From Mucilaginibacter daejeonensis (GTDB taxonomy: Bacteria > Bacteroidota > Bacteroidia > Sphingobacteriales > Sphingobacteriaceae): a stretch of DNA of 64,000 bases. The translations under genes were made by a program, and so were the position numbers. Positions 62,114-64,000 of the stretch are shown here, piece after piece (position 1 is the first letter of the stretch; every line of letters begins with the position of its first letter). The notes beneath the pieces were generated by a model. That model was not told the origin of the DNA. It made no database searches and saw nothing but the letters and a program-made list of their open reading frames with translations. The stretch spans positions 1,550,001 to 1,614,000 of the forward strand of contig NZ_CP086068.1 of the NCBI RefSeq assembly GCF_020783335.1, in the 5' to 3' direction.

Positions 62114-63397
62114 ATGGCAACAGAAGTAAAATGTCCTAATTGCGGTCATGGATTCCCGATAGAGGAAGTAATGACCGAAGAGTACAAGAAGCAGCTGCGC
62201 AACAAGATGCAGCAGTATACTCAGCAAAAGGAAGAAGAGTACCGCAAGAACATCCAGCAGCGTGAGGATGAGTACCGCAAAAAGGAGGACGAGTTCAACG
62301 CCAGGCAACGTCAGCAACAGCAGCAATTTGACCTGAGACTGGCCGATGAAAAGCGCAAGGTACAGCAGGAGATGGAAGAGGCGTTGCGCCGGTCGATACA
62401 GGCCGATGTGGAGCACCAGATGCGTTTGTTAGAGAACTCGGTAAAGGAGCAGGATGAAAAGTTACGTGCTGCCCGCCAAAAAGAGCTCGAGTACATGCAA
62501 AAAGAGCGCGACCTAAAACAACGCGAAGAAGAACTGGAGCTGATCACCGAGCGCAAGCTACAGGAGCAACGCGAGGCATTGGCCGAGAATATTCGCAAGC
62601 AGGAGGCCGAGAAATTTTCGGTACGCGATAGCGAGTACCAGTTCAAAGTACGTGAGCTGGAAAAGCAATTGGACGACCAAAAACGTTTGGCCGAAGAGAT
62701 GAAACGCAAGGCCGAGCAGGGCTCTATGCAATTACAGGGGGAGGTACAGGAGTTGATGCTCGAAGAGCAGCTTCGTGGTTACTTCCCGTTCGATATGGTG
62801 AACGAGGTAGGCAAGGGTATCCGTGGTGCCGATTGTATTCAGACCGTTCGCAACCAATTCGGCCATGAGTGCGGCAAGATCATTTACGAGAGTAAGCGCA
62901 CCAAGGAGTTCGGTGGCGACTGGATCGAGAAACTGAAAAAAGACATGCGCCATATGGGTGCCGATATAGCCGTGATCGTGACCCAATGCTACCCAAAAGA
63001 TATGGAGTGCTTTGGCGAGAAGGATGGCGTTTGGATCTGCTCATTCAATGAGCTTAAAGCGGTATCGTATGTGCTCCGTGCCGGCATCATGAAAACCTCG
63101 GCCATTTTAAAGGCCCAGGAAGGCAAAGGCGATAAAATGCATCTGCTGTATGACTACCTTATGAGCAGCGAATTTAACGAGCAATGGAAGGCCCTGCGCG
63201 AAGGTTTTACTGCTATGCGTCTGTCCATCCATAAAGAGCGTGAGGCCATGGAGAAACTTTGGAAAATGCGCGAGAAACAACTCGAAAAAGTACTCCTTAG
63301 CGCCGTGCACATCCAGGGCTCTATAGAAGGTATTGCCGGTAGTGATAACATCAGCCTGAGCCTTACTGATGATGAGGATATGCTGATGCTGGGATAG
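62114..63397 (+). CDS. DUF2130 protein: zinc ribbon, coiled coil and nuclease-like C-terminus
   Basis: A 427-residue protein. The N-terminal half zinc ribbon is CPNCGHGF (residues 7-14). A long charged coiled coil (about 20-210) is followed by the DUF2130 domain (about 215-400). Asp240 (RGADCIQ), Glu259 and Lys261 (IIYESKRTK) are spaced like a PD-(D/E)XK nuclease core. The tail is acidic. Function is unestablished; the layout suggests a DNA-acting enzyme held on a coiled-coil scaffold. It is a lone gene with no restriction or defence partners in view. Confidence 0.88.
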   Translation: MATEVKCPNCGHGFPIEEVMTEEYKKQLRNKMQQYTQQKEEEYRKNIQQREDEYRKKEDEFNARQRQQQQQFDLRLADEKRKVQQEMEEALRRSIQADVEHQMRLLENSVKEQDEKLRAARQKELEYMQKERDLKQREEELELITERKLQEQREALAENIRKQEAEKFSVRDSEYQFKVRELEKQLDDQKRLAEEMKRKAEQGSMQLQGEVQELMLEEQLRGYFPFDMVNEVGKGIRGADCIQTVRNQFGHECGKIIYESKRTKEFGGDWIEKLKKDMRHMGADIAVIVTQCYPKDMECFGEKDGVWICSFNELKAVSYVLRAGIMKTSAILKAQEGKGDKMHLLYDYLMSSEFNEQWKALREGFTAMRLSIHKEREAMEKLWKMREKQLEKVLLSAVHIQGSIEGIAGSDNISLSLTDDEDMLMLG

Positions 63398-63483
63398 GGT
63401 AGGAGAGGCCCTGTGGGCCGCCTGTGCAAACAATACGGGTAGTTGGGTTGTCAGTTCATGAACATACCACCCAACTCCCGCCT

Positions 63484-64000
63484 ATGCATATACGCTATAT
63501 CCTGATCATTGCATTGCTTTTTTGCGGCCGGGTGGCGTTGGCTCAACTCAATGATACGGTTCACTATCATGTCACCTTCAATGCGTCGGGATCCGCCAAC
63601 CGAACGCGCGATGGGAATTCTTACCTGCTCAACAATGGCCTTCGTTTCGAGATGAAGAAGAAAACCATTAGCCTTAATGCCAGCAATAGCTGGGTATACG
63701 GTAAAGCCGACAGGTCGCTCACCAACAATGACTACTCCTCATCCGTCGACTTCAATTTGTACAAAGCCATACCGCACGCCTACTACTGGGGTTTGGCCAA
63801 TTATAATACCAGCTACTCGCTTAAGATCAACAGCCAATTACTGACCGGGCTTGGCGTGGCTTACAGCATTTACGACCGGCCTAATGCCTACCTGAATGTG
63901 AGCGATGGGGTACTATATGACCTGAGCGACATCAACACCTCCGATACCACCCGCGAGGTTTACCACACTTACCGCAACTCGCTAAGGGTACAGTTCCACT
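63484..64000 (+). CDS. DUF481-like outer-membrane protein (3'-partial)
   Basis: The frame opens at an ATG with signal peptide MHIRYILIIALLFCGRVALAQ and stays open to the window end (172 codons seen). Beta-strand pairs follow (SYLLNNGLRFEMKKKTISLNASNSW, YYWGLANYNTSYSLKI, LLTGLGVAYSIYDRPNAYLNVSDGVLYDL). They resemble DUF481/YdiY-type barrels that measure about 240-330 residues. It is predicted to lie in the outer membrane, with unknown function. Confidence 0.75.
   Translation, partial: MHIRYILIIALLFCGRVALAQLNDTVHYHVTFNASGSANRTRDGNSYLLNNGLRFEMKKKTISLNASNSWVYGKADRSLTNNDYSSSVDFNLYKAIPHAYYWGLANYNTSYSLKINSQLLTGLGVAYSIYDRPNAYLNVSDGVLYDLSDINTSDTTREVYHTYRNSLRVQFH

Noticed and set aside
1..64000. tRNA or rRNA genes in the longer gaps
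   Set aside because: No T-loop GTTCGA-type block with matching acceptor stems was found in any intergenic region; a covariance-model scan would settle this.

Overview
This window comes from a Bacteroidota chromosome and looks most like the family Sphingobacteriaceae (Mucilaginibacter/Pedobacter type). The evidence is a 286-residue primary sigma factor without region 1.1, an Oar-like TonB-dependent receptor, a type III glutamine synthetase, a fused alpha/beta branched-chain 2-oxoacid dehydrogenase E1, and ECF-sigma/anti-sigma genes of the Bacteroidota type. Purine-rich Shine-Dalgarno sites are scarce, and a Bacteroidota -7 promoter box (TAnnTTTG) precedes about twenty genes. Species-level placement is inference.

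Layout. 1-5.4 kb: end of a GH5 glycosidase, an ethanolamine-permease-like carrier, and an overlapping pair coding a retropepsin-like aspartyl protease and a protein with four glycogen-binding-type repeats. 5.5-9.6 kb: endonuclease V, RpoD, a metallo-beta-lactamase-fold hydrolase and dihydrolipoyl dehydrogenase. 10-16.5 kb: Oar-like receptor, PurM and a ClC channel divergent from PurM. 16.4-23.2 kb: a nitrogen-assimilation block (glnN divergent from amtB, then a beta-barrel porin) with no P-II gene. 23.4-34.3 kb: TonB, ValS, two sensor kinases around holA and an HsdR_N-like nuclease-fold protein, and a lipoprotein esterase. 34.3-37.7 kb: a three-gene operon of a glutamine-synthetase-like ligase, an APH-fold kinase and a HAD-IIA protein lacking its acid/base Asp, with a perfect palindrome in its promoter region. 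37.8-43.5 kb: nitroreductase, fused E1, DUF1573 protein and aminotransferase. 43.5-43.8 kb: an intergenic element with 22-bp perfect terminal inverted repeats. 43.8-51.6 kb: LysE exporter, sugar MFS carrier, dCMP deaminase, Cmk, ArfB, LpxR-like protein and Lon. 52-58 kb: TPR protein, a region rich in GTTACA/TGTAAC sites, GpmI, NadC, PlsY and an M48 lipoprotein. 58-64 kb: DUF2071 and DUF3050 proteins, a compact ECF sigma/truncated anti-sigma pair, an AIM24 protein, a DUF2130 protein and the start of a DUF481-like outer-membrane protein.

Most genes are housekeeping. No phage, insertion sequence, CRISPR array, rRNA or tRNA was found. The best candidates for something undescribed are the GS-like/kinase/HAD operon (34344-37675), the protease/glycogen-binding-repeat pair (2955-5374), the truncated anti-sigma pair (59766-60741) and the inverted-repeat elements. 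A recurring feature is that the -7 box lies only 3-7 bases from many start codons, which implies leaderless or near-leaderless mRNAs. The TTG inside that box also creates false upstream starts, so several starts here were moved downstream.
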